Below, in pieces: positions 11,189 through 19,579 of a DNA stretch of 32,752 bases. The stretch covers positions 1 through 32,752 of the forward strand of contig CANJOB010000012.1 in NCBI GenBank assembly GCA_947475655.1, in the 5' to 3' direction. Within the stretch, counting starts at the first letter, position 1. Each line of letters begins with the position of its first letter. This stretch comes from Caulobacterales bacterium (lineage in GTDB: Bacteria > Pseudomonadota > Alphaproteobacteria > Caulobacterales > Caulobacteraceae). The notes under the pieces were generated by a model that did no database searches, had not been told where the DNA came from, and saw nothing but the letters and a program-made list of their open reading frames with translations. The translations under genes and the position numbers were made by a program.

Positions 11189-12328
11189 TCAGGGCTTGCG
11201 GGCGTAGTTGTGGGGAACGAAGGGCAGGGCGGTGACGGTGGCGCTCTGCGGCTTGTCGCGCACGATCACGGTAAGCTTGGTCCCCGGCGCGGCCAGGGCG
11301 GGCGGGACGAAGCCCATGGCGATGGGGCGACCAAGGCTGGGCGAGAAACCACCGCTGGTAACGGCGCCGACCACCGCGCCGTCAGGCGTGGCGATGGCCG
11401 CGCCCTCGCGGGCCGGGGCGCCCTCGACCAGCAAACCGACACGCACGCGGCTGGGGCCGCTCTCCAGCTCGTTGCTGATGCGGGCCGGCAGGTCGCCGGC
11501 GGCGCGGCGGCGCTTGGAGACGGCGAAATCGAGTCCTGCCTCGACCGGCGAGACGGTCGCATCCAGATCACGACCGTACAGCGGCAGGCCCGCCTCCAGC
11601 CGCAGCGAATCGCGCGCGCCCAGGCCGATCGGCTTGACCAGATCATGGGTCAGCAGCTTGTCCCACAGGGTCTCGGCGGCGTGCGGCCACAGCAGGACCT
11701 CGAACCCGTCCTCGCCGGTGTAGCCGCAGCGCGAGATGATGATCAGGCCCACGGGGGTTAGAAACTGGCCGGTCCGCATGAAGCCCAGGGTCTCGACACC
11801 GGGGATGAGCGCGCTGAGGATTTCGGCCGCCTTGGGCCCCTGCAGCGCCAGGAGGGCCCAGCCCTCGAACGGCTGTAGCGTCGCCTTGGCGCCGACGGCG
11901 GCGGCGATGCGGGCGAAGTCGGCTGCCTTAGTCCCGGCGTTGACCACCAGGTACAGCACGCCCGGGCTTTCGGGCAGGCGGGTGACGATCAGGTCGTCGT
12001 CGATGCCGCCATCGCCGTTGAGCAGCAGGGCGTAGCGCATCTGGCCGGGCTTTAAGCCCGCGATGTCGGCGCTGACCAGCGGCTCGATCAGGGCGCTTAA
12101 GCTCGCGTGGTCGGCGTCCGCGTCGCCGCTGCCGTTGTTCAGCATCAGCAGGGCCGCGCCCATGTGCGAGACGTCGAACAGCCCGGCGTTCTCGCGCGTC
12201 CACAGATGCTCCTTCAGCACCCCGTCGGCGTACTGGATCGGCATGTCGTAGCCGGCGAACGGCGCCATGCGCGCGCCAAGCTCGGCGTGGCGGCTGGTGA
12301 ACAGCGTCGATTGAAGATCGTTGGACAC
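11189..12328 (-). CDS. gcvT: Glycine cleavage system T protein (aminomethyltransferase)
   Basis: '[53 protein letters not shown]'; GTG start at 12328 preferred because the longer ORF in the track runs into the riboswitch. Confidence 0.93.
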   Translation of the reverse strand: MSNDLQSTLFTSRHAELGARMAPFAGYDMPIQYADGVLKEHLWTRENAGLFDVSHMGAALLMLNNGSGDADADHASLSALIEPLVSADIAGLKPGQMRYALLLNGDGGIDDDLIVTRLPESPGVLYLVVNAGTKAADFARIAAAVGAKATLQPFEGWALLALQGPKAAEILSALIPGVETLGFMRTGQFLTPVGLIIISRCGYTGEDGFEVLLWPHAAETLWDKLLTHDLVKPIGLGARDSLRLEAGLPLYGRDLDATVSPVEAGLDFAVSKRRRAAGDLPARISNELESGPSRVRVGLLVEGAPAREGAAIATPDGAVVGAVTSGGFSPSLGRPIAMGFVPPALAAPGTKLTVIVRDKPQSATVTALPFVPHNYARKP

Positions 12329-12371
12329 AGGACAGGGCTCCGCGGCGACGCATCCGGATGGTCTGGACGAT

Positions 12372-12565
12372 TCGCCCCCGCTGTCCCTTGGGCCTGAGAG
12401 ATTTCGGTGGATGAAATCCACCTTGCTCCTTCGGCGCGCAATCCCGGCTTTGGGCTGCGCTTTCCAGCGTTCCTAGGCTTTCGCGGTCCGTTTGCCTGAG
12501 CGTTTCCGGGGCGGTTGCGCCTTCGGCGCCGGATGCGAAGACCCGGCCTCTCCCGCGAGAGTTGA
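12372..12565 (-). promoter_or_regulatory. Tandem glycine riboswitch (two aptamers) upstream of gcvT
   Basis: Minus strand shows both conserved cores: aptamer 1 'GCGGGAGAGG...GGCGCCGAAGGCGCAA...GAAACGCTCAGGCAAACGGACCGCG'; aptamer 2 'GCGCCGAAGGAGCAAGGTGG...AAATCTCTCAGGCCCAAGGGACAGCGG'; immediately 5' of gcvT. Confidence 0.93.
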
Positions 12566-12640
12566 TGCGAGGCTGGGCGCAGACGGGGAGGGAGTCAACG
12601 GCCCGCAAAAATTCCCCTTCGCGACGATCAAGGCCAAGGG

Positions 12641-13147
12641 TCAGTCGTCGTCAGGCGGACCAACATAGGGCTCGTAGAGCGCGGGCTGGCGAGGTCGATA
12701 GTCGAGGTCGTAGCCAGCTTCCCAGGGGAAGCAGTTGTTCTCGTCGCTGATCAATAGCTGATAGGCCTCGATTTCGGCCCGGCTTCGTCCCCGTCGTTCG
12801 CCCTCGTAAATCGCGACGTTGAAATGTTCGCGGCGGATTTGGCTCGGATGAACCTTGCGCCACACCATGGGGCGAGCCCCCGGTATGGCGGCCCAGGGCG
12901 CCTTGTCGAACAAAACGAGTTTACCACCCTTGAGGTCTAACCGGGCCTCACCGATCAATGCGTTCGCACTCTCCATATCGAAGCCGAACATGATGACCTC
13001 AGGGAATCCGATCGAATCCTGAAAGCCAGTGGAATAGGCGAGGTCGCCGTAGTCTCCCATCCGTACGTATGTCGCGGTCCATCCGTGCTTGCGGATGCGT
13101 CGCCGGATGCGCCAGCGATACCAAATGATGGAAAGTTCAATGAACAT
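12641..13147 (-). CDS. DUF4262-like hypothetical protein
   Basis: 'HGWTATYVRMGDYGDLAYSTGFQDSIGFPEVIMFGFDMESANALI' and 'YQLLISDENNCFPWEAGYD' resemble DUF4262 proteins. The longer start in the track (13276) lies inside the IS; native frame has a stop upstream, so ATG at 13147 preferred. Confidence 0.6.
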   Translation of the reverse strand: MFIELSIIWYRWRIRRRIRKHGWTATYVRMGDYGDLAYSTGFQDSIGFPEVIMFGFDMESANALIGEARLDLKGGKLVLFDKAPWAAIPGARPMVWRKVHPSQIRREHFNVAIYEGERRGRSRAEIEAYQLLISDENNCFPWEAGYDLDYRPRQPALYEPYVGPPDDD

Positions 13148-13172
13148 GCCGAATGAGCCTCGCGCCCAATCA

Positions 13173-13180
13173 ATCTTTAG
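13173..13180. repeat. Target-site duplication (left copy) ATCTTTAG
   Basis: Exact 8-bp match to 15164-15171, flanking both TIRs. Confidence 0.93.
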
Positions 13181-13244
13181 GGCGCTAATATACTTGACGT
13201 ACCCACTTAATCGGTTAGTGTAATTCCCATAAGGAGTTACCCCG

Positions 13245-14174
13245 ATGTCGGTTCTTTCCGCCCCGCACTTCCACAACGAAGAAGCCGCCTACGCCTACGT
13301 TGAGGCGCGCGTCTGGCCGGAAGGTCCGGTTTGCCCGCACTGCGGCGGTTTTGAGCGCATCGGCAAGATGGGCGGGGCGTCTACCCGCATCGGCGTCCAC
13401 AAGTGCTACCAGTGCCGCAAGCCCTTCACTGTGAAGGTCGGGACCATCTTTGAAAGCAGCCACGTTCCGCTGCGCTATTGGCTTCAAGCCATGTTCCTGA
13501 TGGCCTCGTCCAAGAAGGGCGTGAGCGCCAACCAGCTGCACCGCACCCTGGGCGTGACCCTCAAGACTGCCTGGTTTCTCGCTCACCGCATTCGGGAGGC
13601 GATGCGCTCTGGCGATCTGGCGCCGTTCGGTTCGGGCGGTGGCGCGGTGGAAGCCGACGAAACCTATATCGGTCGTGCCCCCCAAGAGCCGCTCCGCAAG
13701 GCTGGTGGCGGCCACAAGATCAAGGTGCTCACCTTGATCGACCGCGACAGCGGCGCGGCCCGTTCTCGCGTGGTGGATTTCGTCAACGCCAAGACCATTA
13801 CCGCGATTGTGGAAGCGAACATTTCCAAGGAAGCCCGCCTCATGACCGATGAGGCGAACGTCTATCTCCGCGTCGGCGCCACCATGGCCGAACATGGCCG
13901 CGTGATCCACGTGAAGGGCGAGTACGTTTCCAAGGTGGACCCGACCATCCACAGCAACACCGTGGAAGGCTATTTCAGCATCTTCAAGCGCGGCATGCGG
14001 GGCGTCTATCAGCACGCCTCCAAGAAGCACATGCACCGCTATCTGGCGGAGTTTGACTTCCGCTATTCCAACCGCATCGCCTTGGGCGTTGGCGATGTCG
14101 CCCGTTCTGATAACCTGCTGCGCGGTGTGGTCGGCAAGCGGCTCACCTATAGGACAGCTAGTAGGCAAGCCTGA
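13245..14174 (+). CDS. IS1595-family (ISXO2-like) transposase
   Basis: N-terminal zinc ribbon CPHCGG...CYQCRKPFTVKVGTIFESSHVPLRYWLQAMFLMASSKKGVSANQLHRTLGVTLKTAWFLAHRIREAM; catalytic-type motifs EADETYIG, MTDEANVY, HSNTVEGYFSIFKRGMRGVYQH; strong RBS AAGGAG at 13231. Confidence 0.95.
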   Translation: MSVLSAPHFHNEEAAYAYVEARVWPEGPVCPHCGGFERIGKMGGASTRIGVHKCYQCRKPFTVKVGTIFESSHVPLRYWLQAMFLMASSKKGVSANQLHRTLGVTLKTAWFLAHRIREAMRSGDLAPFGSGGGAVEADETYIGRAPQEPLRKAGGGHKIKVLTLIDRDSGAARSRVVDFVNAKTITAIVEANISKEARLMTDEANVYLRVGATMAEHGRVIHVKGEYVSKVDPTIHSNTVEGYFSIFKRGMRGVYQHASKKHMHRYLAEFDFRYSNRIALGVGDVARSDNLLRGVVGKRLTYRTASRQA

Positions 14175-14347
14175 TGGCGAAAACACCAAAGCCGAAGAAC
14201 GAGGACGAGGAGCAAAGCCGGCGGTTTATCGACGCCGCAAAGGCAATGCAGGACGCTGGAGAACTAAGCCCCACAGAGGATGGGGCAGCGTTTGATCGGC
14301 TTTTGGGCAAAGCCCTCCAGCCACGAAAGCGCACCGCGCCTCGGTGA
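14174..14347 (+). CDS. 57-aa passenger small protein of IS element (absent from supplied ORF track)
   Basis: ATG overlaps tnpA stop (TGATG); translates MAKTPKPKNEDEEQSRRFIDAAKAMQDAGELSPTEDGAAFDRLLGKALQPRKRTAPR; stop overlaps next ORF start (GTGA). Confidence 0.65.
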   Translation: MAKTPKPKNEDEEQSRRFIDAAKAMQDAGELSPTEDGAAFDRLLGKALQPRKRTAPR

Positions 14348-15117
14348 CTGCGGAATTTCAAAGCGCACGTGATCTATTGCGCTGGGCGCACGCAGACATC
14401 GAGGATTTCGATGCCGTTTGCCAAGAAACCTTCGGCGGTGAACCTCACACCATGTTCCGAGAGGTAGACGCGGACTCCCAAAGCGAACAGCTCAAGCTGA
14501 TCGTACCCCCCTTGCCGGATAAGCTCAGAAAGCTCGCCACTAATGCCTTGTGGGAGATCAAACACGCCGCCGATCACGCCGTTCGCGCCGCCTGCGATCT
14601 TGTGGGCGGTGGCGAGCCTGGGAAAGTTTACTTCCCCGTCGGGAGCCATCCGGCCAACCTCGCCGAGAGGGTTCAAAATAATCCGAGATACCCTGCGCCG
14701 CTGCACGAGCTCCTTGAAGGGTTTCAAATCTACCCGAGAGGGAACTCCTACCCCGGTGGCAATGACGAGTTCTGCGCTCTTAGCAAGCTCGCGAACTCGA
14801 CAAAGCACGCCGTCTCCCTCGTCGCCATGCCCGAGGTTCACCTCTCGTCGATTAGGATGGAGGGGAAGGTGGGAGGTGCTCGTTTTTACCCGCGCCCCAT
14901 CAAGAGCGGCGAATTCGAGTACACCCTGGGGACGCTTCCCCACGACCCCGATGTGAAGATGGATATTGAGGTGACCATGTTTGTAGCCTTCGGCGATGTT
15001 CCAGCCCTTGTCGGAATCCCAGCCGGGGATGTCCTTCAAGAATTTGGCCGGCAGGTCGATTTGGCCGTCTGCCTGCTTGAGAGCGAAGCCTTTCGACTGC
15101 GGGGCGGAATGGGTTGA
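14344..15117 (+). CDS. 257-aa hypothetical passenger protein inside the IS element
   Basis: GTG start overlaps preceding TGA; intact ORF ending 22 nt before the right TIR; conserved-looking segments 'PLPDKLRKLATNALWEIKHAADHAVRAACD', 'YFPVGSHPANLAERV', 'LHELLEGFQIYPRGNSYPGGNDEFCALSKLANSTKHA'. Confidence 0.7.
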   Translation: MTAEFQSARDLLRWAHADIEDFDAVCQETFGGEPHTMFREVDADSQSEQLKLIVPPLPDKLRKLATNALWEIKHAADHAVRAACDLVGGGEPGKVYFPVGSHPANLAERVQNNPRYPAPLHELLEGFQIYPRGNSYPGGNDEFCALSKLANSTKHAVSLVAMPEVHLSSIRMEGKVGGARFYPRPIKSGEFEYTLGTLPHDPDVKMDIEVTMFVAFGDVPALVGIPAGDVLQEFGRQVDLAVCLLESEAFRLRGGMG

Positions 15118-15163
15118 GCGACTCATCGCTCTTCGCCCCGGGTACGGGAAGTATAATGTCGCC

Positions 15164-15171
15164 ATCTTTAG
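15164..15171. repeat. Target-site duplication (right copy) ATCTTTAG
   Basis: Exact match to 13173-13180. Confidence 0.93.
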
Positions 15172-15240
15172 TCAAGAACACAACGGGAACATATTAGGCC
15201 GCACCTCAAGCCGACCCAGGTATACCCAGGGCGGAAGCCC

Positions 15241-15953
15241 GGCGGCGAGGGCGTGGACACCCTGATCAGCATCGAGAACGTCGTCGGAACGCGCTTCGAC
15301 GACCTGCTGATCGGCGACGCCGGAGCCAACCAGCTTAGCGGCGACGCCGGCCATGACACCATTTACGGCGGCGCGGGCGATGACGTCATCAGCGTGGAAC
15401 TCCGCTTCAGCACCGGCAGCTGCCTGCGCGGCGGGGAAGGCGCCGACACCATGACCGGCGGCAGCGGCTTCGACGACATGCTCGGCAACCAAGGCGCCGA
15501 CATCATGCACGGCCTGACCGGAGGTGACTGGGTCGTCGGCGGCCAGGACAACGACACCGTTTTCGGGGATGAGGGCGACGACGTCGTTCACGGCAATCGG
15601 GGCGCCGACATGGCCTATGGCGGCGTGGGCAATGACTGGGTGCGCGGCGGGCAGGACAACGACCTCGTCTTTGGCGAGGAGGGCGACGACATCGTTTCGG
15701 GCGACCGCGGCGACGACACCCTGTCCGGCGGCGCGCCGGCGCCGACCGCTTCATCACCTTCGCCGACGCCGGGACAGACCGGGTGACGGACTTCAACCGC
15801 GCCCAGGGCGACCGCATTCTGATCGAGGACGGCCACGCCTGGACGATCGAACAGACCGGCGCCGACGCGGTGATCCATGTCGGCGACGCGACCATGGTTC
15901 TCGTGGGCGTCAACGCGGCGAGCCTGACTGGCGATTGGATAGGAACGGCTTAG
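15241..15953 (+). pseudogene. RTX (hemolysin-type calcium-binding repeat) protein remnant, 5'-truncated with -1 frameshift near 15733
   Basis: Frame 1: GGEGVDTLISIENVVGTRFDDLLIGDAGANQLSGDAGHDTIYGGAGDDVIS...GDRGDDTLSGG, then a different frame: AGADRFITFADAGTDRVTDFNRAQGDRILIEDGHAWTIEQTGADAVIHVGDATMVLVGVNAASLTGDWIGTA*. No N-terminal domain or start before it. Confidence 0.82.
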
Positions 15954-15988
15954 GCGCGGCGCGCCGCGCGTCGTCGCCGGGCCCTAGG

Positions 15989-17773
15989 CTACATCCGATC
16001 CGGCGCTTCGATCCCCAGCAGATCGAAGGCGATTTCCAGTTGCTTCAGCGCCGCCGCCGCCAGGGCCAGGCGCGAGGCGCGGGTGTCCGGGTCTGGAGCG
16101 CCGATGATCGGGCAGGCGGCGTAGAATTTCGAGAAGCCCTGGGCCAGCTTATGGGCGTGCTCGGCGATGAAGTTGGGGGCCTTCTTGTCGTAGGCCTCCA
16201 TCAGGGCGGCGTCGAAGCCGTCGAGGATTAGGCCGAGGTCGCGCTCGGCCGGTTCGCGGATTTGGATCGGCCCGTCGGCGTGGCCCTCCTCGGCGGCGCG
16301 GCGCAGCACCGATTTCACCCGCACCGCCTGGTACAGCAGGTACGGCCCGGTCTTGCCCTCGAAGCTGGTGAAGCGGTCGAGGTCGAAGATGTAGGAGGTG
16401 CCGCGGTAGTTCTGCAGGTCGGCGAATTTCAGCGCGGCGACGGCGACCTTGCGGGCGATGTCCTCGAAGGCCTCGGGCTCCAGCTCGGCGCCCAGGCCCG
16501 CTTCCTTCACCCGCTCGCGCGCCTTGGCGTTGGTCATCTCGATCAGGTCGTGCAGTTTCAGCACCCCGCCCTCGCGGGTCTTGAACGGCTTGCCGTCGGG
16601 CCCGTTCATGGTGCCGAAACCGATGTGCTCGCACGTGCCCTCGGCGGCGTAGCCGGCAAGATAGGCGGCGCGGAACACCTGTTCGAAATGGTCGGCCTGG
16701 CGCTGGTCGACGCAGTACAGCAGCAGTTCCGGATCGAAGGTCTTGCGGCGGTCGACGATGGTGGCGAGATCGGTCGCGCCGTACATGGCCGAGCCTTCCG
16801 ATGAGACCACGATCAGCGGCGGTAGTTCGCGCTTGTCGTCGTCGCGGGCGACGCGGACGATCTGGGCCCCCTGGTCGGCGATCAGCAACTTCTTGTCGGC
16901 CAGTTCCTCGGCCATGTCCCTAAGCAGGTCGTTGGCGTCGCTCTCGCCCTTCCACAGGTCGAAGTCGACGTTTAGGGCGTGGAATTCGCGCTCCAGCGCC
17001 ACGCGGCTGACGATGACGAACTGGCGCCAAAGGGCGCGGTAGGCCTCGCGGCCGGACTGCAGGTCCGCCGTCGCCTTACGGGCGCGGTCGCGGTAGTCAG
17101 TGTCTTCCTTGGCCTTGGCCGCGGCCACCGGATAGAGCCGCTCCAGCAGGTCGAGGTCGATCAACTTGTCGATGGCCTTGGCCGCCGTGGCGATGTCGCC
17201 GCCCTTGTCGATGAAGGTGACGACGTCGGCCAGGTCCTTGTTCTCGTCGGTGGCGGCGACGATCAGCAGCCCCATCTGGAAGCCCCAGTCGCCGAAGTGG
17301 GCGTCGCCGATCACCACGTCGCCGCGGAAGCGGTAGATGCGTTTGATCGCCTCGCCGATGATCGAGGAGCGCAGGTGGCCCACATGCATCGGCTTGGCGA
17401 CGTTGGGGCCGCCGTAGTCGATCAGCACGCGGCGCGCGGCCTTGACCTCGCCGGCTCCGGCGCGCGCATCGTCGGCGATCTGCTGCACGCGGTTGGTGAG
17501 CGCCGTGTCGCTGACGCGGAAATTGATGAAGCCGACCCCGGCGATGTCGATCGACGCCAGCAGCGGGTGGCCGGTCAGTTTCTCGCGGATGCCAACGGCG
17601 ATCTCGCGCGGCGGCTGGCGCGCGATCTTTGCCACGGCCATGGCGCCGTTGCTCTGGAAATCAGCCAGGTCCGGGCGGTCCGAGGCGGTGACCCGGGCGT
17701 ATTCGACAGGCAGTCCAAGGTCCGCGAACACCGCGGTGTTCGCGTCGGTCAGCTGCCGCCTAAGATCGGTCAT
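15989..17773 (-). CDS. argS: Arginyl-tRNA synthetase
   Basis: '[56 protein letters not shown]' (HVGH class I motif) and C-terminal anticodon domain; 594 aa. Confidence 0.97.
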   Translation of the reverse strand: MTDLRRQLTDANTAVFADLGLPVEYARVTASDRPDLADFQSNGAMAVAKIARQPPREIAVGIREKLTGHPLLASIDIAGVGFINFRVSDTALTNRVQQIADDARAGAGEVKAARRVLIDYGGPNVAKPMHVGHLRSSIIGEAIKRIYRFRGDVVIGDAHFGDWGFQMGLLIVAATDENKDLADVVTFIDKGGDIATAAKAIDKLIDLDLLERLYPVAAAKAKEDTDYRDRARKATADLQSGREAYRALWRQFVIVSRVALEREFHALNVDFDLWKGESDANDLLRDMAEELADKKLLIADQGAQIVRVARDDDKRELPPLIVVSSEGSAMYGATDLATIVDRRKTFDPELLLYCVDQRQADHFEQVFRAAYLAGYAAEGTCEHIGFGTMNGPDGKPFKTREGGVLKLHDLIEMTNAKARERVKEAGLGAELEPEAFEDIARKVAVAALKFADLQNYRGTSYIFDLDRFTSFEGKTGPYLLYQAVRVKSVLRRAAEEGHADGPIQIREPAERDLGLILDGFDAALMEAYDKKAPNFIAEHAHKLAQGFSKFYAACPIIGAPDPDTRASRLALAAAALKQLEIAFDLLGIEAPDRM

Positions 17774-18471
17774 GGCGTGGCGGGGGCTCCGCCGGCGGCG
17801 GCCTGGGTCTGCACATTGACGCGGAACCGCTTGCCGTCGCGGTTGAAGGCCGCCATCTGCGGCGTGACGTCAAAGCCGATCAGCACCTCGAAGTTCGACC
17901 CGCTGGTCTTGATGTCGGCGCGCGGGATCATGATCTCCTTGATGGTCTCGGTGACCATGGTGCGATCCTGGCCGGCGGGGAAGGTCACCGGCAGGTCGAA
18001 GTATTCCTTGGCCAGCACCCGCTCGTTGCGCTGGGTGACGGCGATCCAGTAGCGGTAGGACTTCGACGCGGAGGCGGCTTGCGGGCCCTTGCCGAGCGCG
18101 AACAGCATCTGCACCGAAACTTTGATCGGGTCGGCGTCCTTGTAGGTGCAGGAGGATGACACCCCCTGGATCTCGCCGGTGTAGGCCACGGCGGTGGCGG
18201 CTTCGCGGTTGTCCTTGAAGTCGACGAAGCGGCCGGCGTCGTACAGCACCTTCACGAACGGGCAGGGGCCGGCGTTGCGCAGGGCCGGCAGGGGCGCGCG
18301 GGCGTTGCCCCACTCCTCCTCCCGCTTCTTGCGGGCGGCATCCTCGGCGGCGGGATCAGGCTCGCCCTGGCCGCCGCGTCCGCCCTGCTGGGCGAAGGCC
18401 GGGGCGGCGGGGATGGCGATGACCAGCGCCAGGGCGCAGAGGGCGGCGGAGGTGAGGCGGGACATGGACAT
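17770..18471 (-). CDS. Exported conserved hypothetical protein
   Basis: Signal peptide [28 protein letters not shown]; 4-nt overlap with argS; ATG at 18471 preferred over the track's longer start. Confidence 0.75.
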   Translation of the reverse strand: MSMSRLTSAALCALALVIAIPAAPAFAQQGGRGGQGEPDPAAEDAARKKREEEWGNARAPLPALRNAGPCPFVKVLYDAGRFVDFKDNREAATAVAYTGEIQGVSSSCTYKDADPIKVSVQMLFALGKGPQAASASKSYRYWIAVTQRNERVLAKEYFDLPVTFPAGQDRTMVTETIKEIMIPRADIKTSGSNFEVLIGFDVTPQMAAFNRDGKRFRVNVQTQAAAGGAPATP

Positions 18472-18616
18472 ACCCTTCGGGAACGGAAAATCCCTAAACA
18501 GCGCCAAAGTCATAGAGCCAACCGCGCCCGCCCGCAACGAAGCCGGAGGGGCAAAAGTTCGCAGTTGCGAAGGTCCGGCCCTGGCGGCGGGGCCCCAACC
18601 ACCCTAGTTTGCGGCC

Positions 18617-19579
18617 ATGGACGCCGCCCCAAAGCCCCGCCTGACCCTGATGCTGGCCAGCCCGCGCGGCTTCTGCGCCGGGGTCGACCGGGCGATCCAG
18701 ATCGTCGAGCGCGCGATCGAAAAGCACGGCGCCCCGGTCTATGTCCGCCACGAGATCGTGCACAACCGCCATGTGGTCGAGCGCCTGCGCGGCCTGGGCG
18801 CGGTGTTCGTCGAGGAGCTGGACGAGGTTCCGGACGACCGGCCGGTGGTGTTCTCGGCCCACGGGGTGCCCAAGTCGGTGCCGGCGGCGGCCCGCGCCCG
18901 CGACATGACCTATTTCGACGCCACCTGCCCGCTGGTGTCCAAGGTGCACTTCGAGCTGCAGCGCCACTTCGACACCGGGCGCGAGATCGTGCTGATCGGC
19001 CACGCTGGCCACCCGGAGGTGGTGGGCGCCATGGGCCAGCTGCCGCCGGGGGCGGTGACCCTGATCGAGACCGCCGAGGACGCGCGGGTCTATCAGCCGG
19101 TCAACGCCGCCAACGTAGCCTTCGCCACCCAGACCACCCTGTCGGTCGACGACACGGCCGGGATCGTCGAGGTCTTAAAGGCCCGCTTCCCGGAGATCGC
19201 CGCCCCGCGCAAGGACGACATCTGCTACGCCACCACCAACCGCCAGGAGGCGGTGAAACAGATGGCGGCGCGCTGCGACCTGGTGCTGGTGATCGGCTCG
19301 CCCAACTCGTCCAACTCGCTGCGGTTGGTCGAGGTGGCTCTGCGCGGCGGCGCGGCGGCGGCGCGGCTGATCGACGACGCGTCCAAACTCGACCCGGCCT
19401 GGCTGGAGGGCGTCTCCACCGTCGGCGTCACGGCCGGCGCCTCGGCGCCCGAGGAACTGGTGCAGGACCTGATCGCGGCCCTGGGGCAGAGGTTCGAGAT
19501 CGAGCTGCAGGACGTGGCGCCGGTGACCGAGACCGTCGCCTTCAAGCTGCCCAGGGCCCTGACCACCGCCCCCGCCTGA
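18617..19579 (+). CDS. ispH: 4-hydroxy-3-methylbut-2-enyl diphosphate reductase
   Basis: '[47 protein letters not shown]', '[12 protein letters not shown]', '[14 protein letters not shown]', '[13 protein letters not shown]', '[14 protein letters not shown]'. Confidence 0.97.
   Translation: MDAAPKPRLTLMLASPRGFCAGVDRAIQIVERAIEKHGAPVYVRHEIVHNRHVVERLRGLGAVFVEELDEVPDDRPVVFSAHGVPKSVPAAARARDMTYFDATCPLVSKVHFELQRHFDTGREIVLIGHAGHPEVVGAMGQLPPGAVTLIETAEDARVYQPVNAANVAFATQTTLSVDDTAGIVEVLKARFPEIAAPRKDDICYATTNRQEAVKQMAARCDLVLVIGSPNSSNSLRLVEVALRGGAAAARLIDDASKLDPAWLEGVSTVGVTAGASAPEELVQDLIAALGQRFEIELQDVAPVTETVAFKLPRALTTAPA

Larger units (their letters stand above)
13181..15163 (+). mobile_element. IS1595-family insertion sequence, 1983 bp, with two passenger ORFs
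   Basis: Left TIR 13181-13204 GGCGCTAATATACTTGACGTACCC vs reverse complement of 15140-15163 GGCGACATTATACTTCCCGTACCC (19/24 identical), starting GG; exact 8-bp TSD; ISXO2/IS1595-type transposase inside. Confidence 0.92.

Noticed and set aside
13148-13276. N-terminal extension of the DUF4262-like ORF
   Set aside because: Extension lies within the IS left end; the pre-insertion sequence has an in-frame stop upstream of ATG 13147.
14374-15165. 263-aa minus-strand ORF antisense to the IS passenger
   Set aside because: The plus-strand 257-aa ORF has start/stop overlaps with its upstream neighbour; the antisense ORF runs out through the TIR and lacks recognisable motifs.
15724-15750. Programmed -1 frameshift in the RTX gene
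   Set aside because: No X-XXY-YYZ slippery heptamer at the shift; a single-base deletion is simpler.
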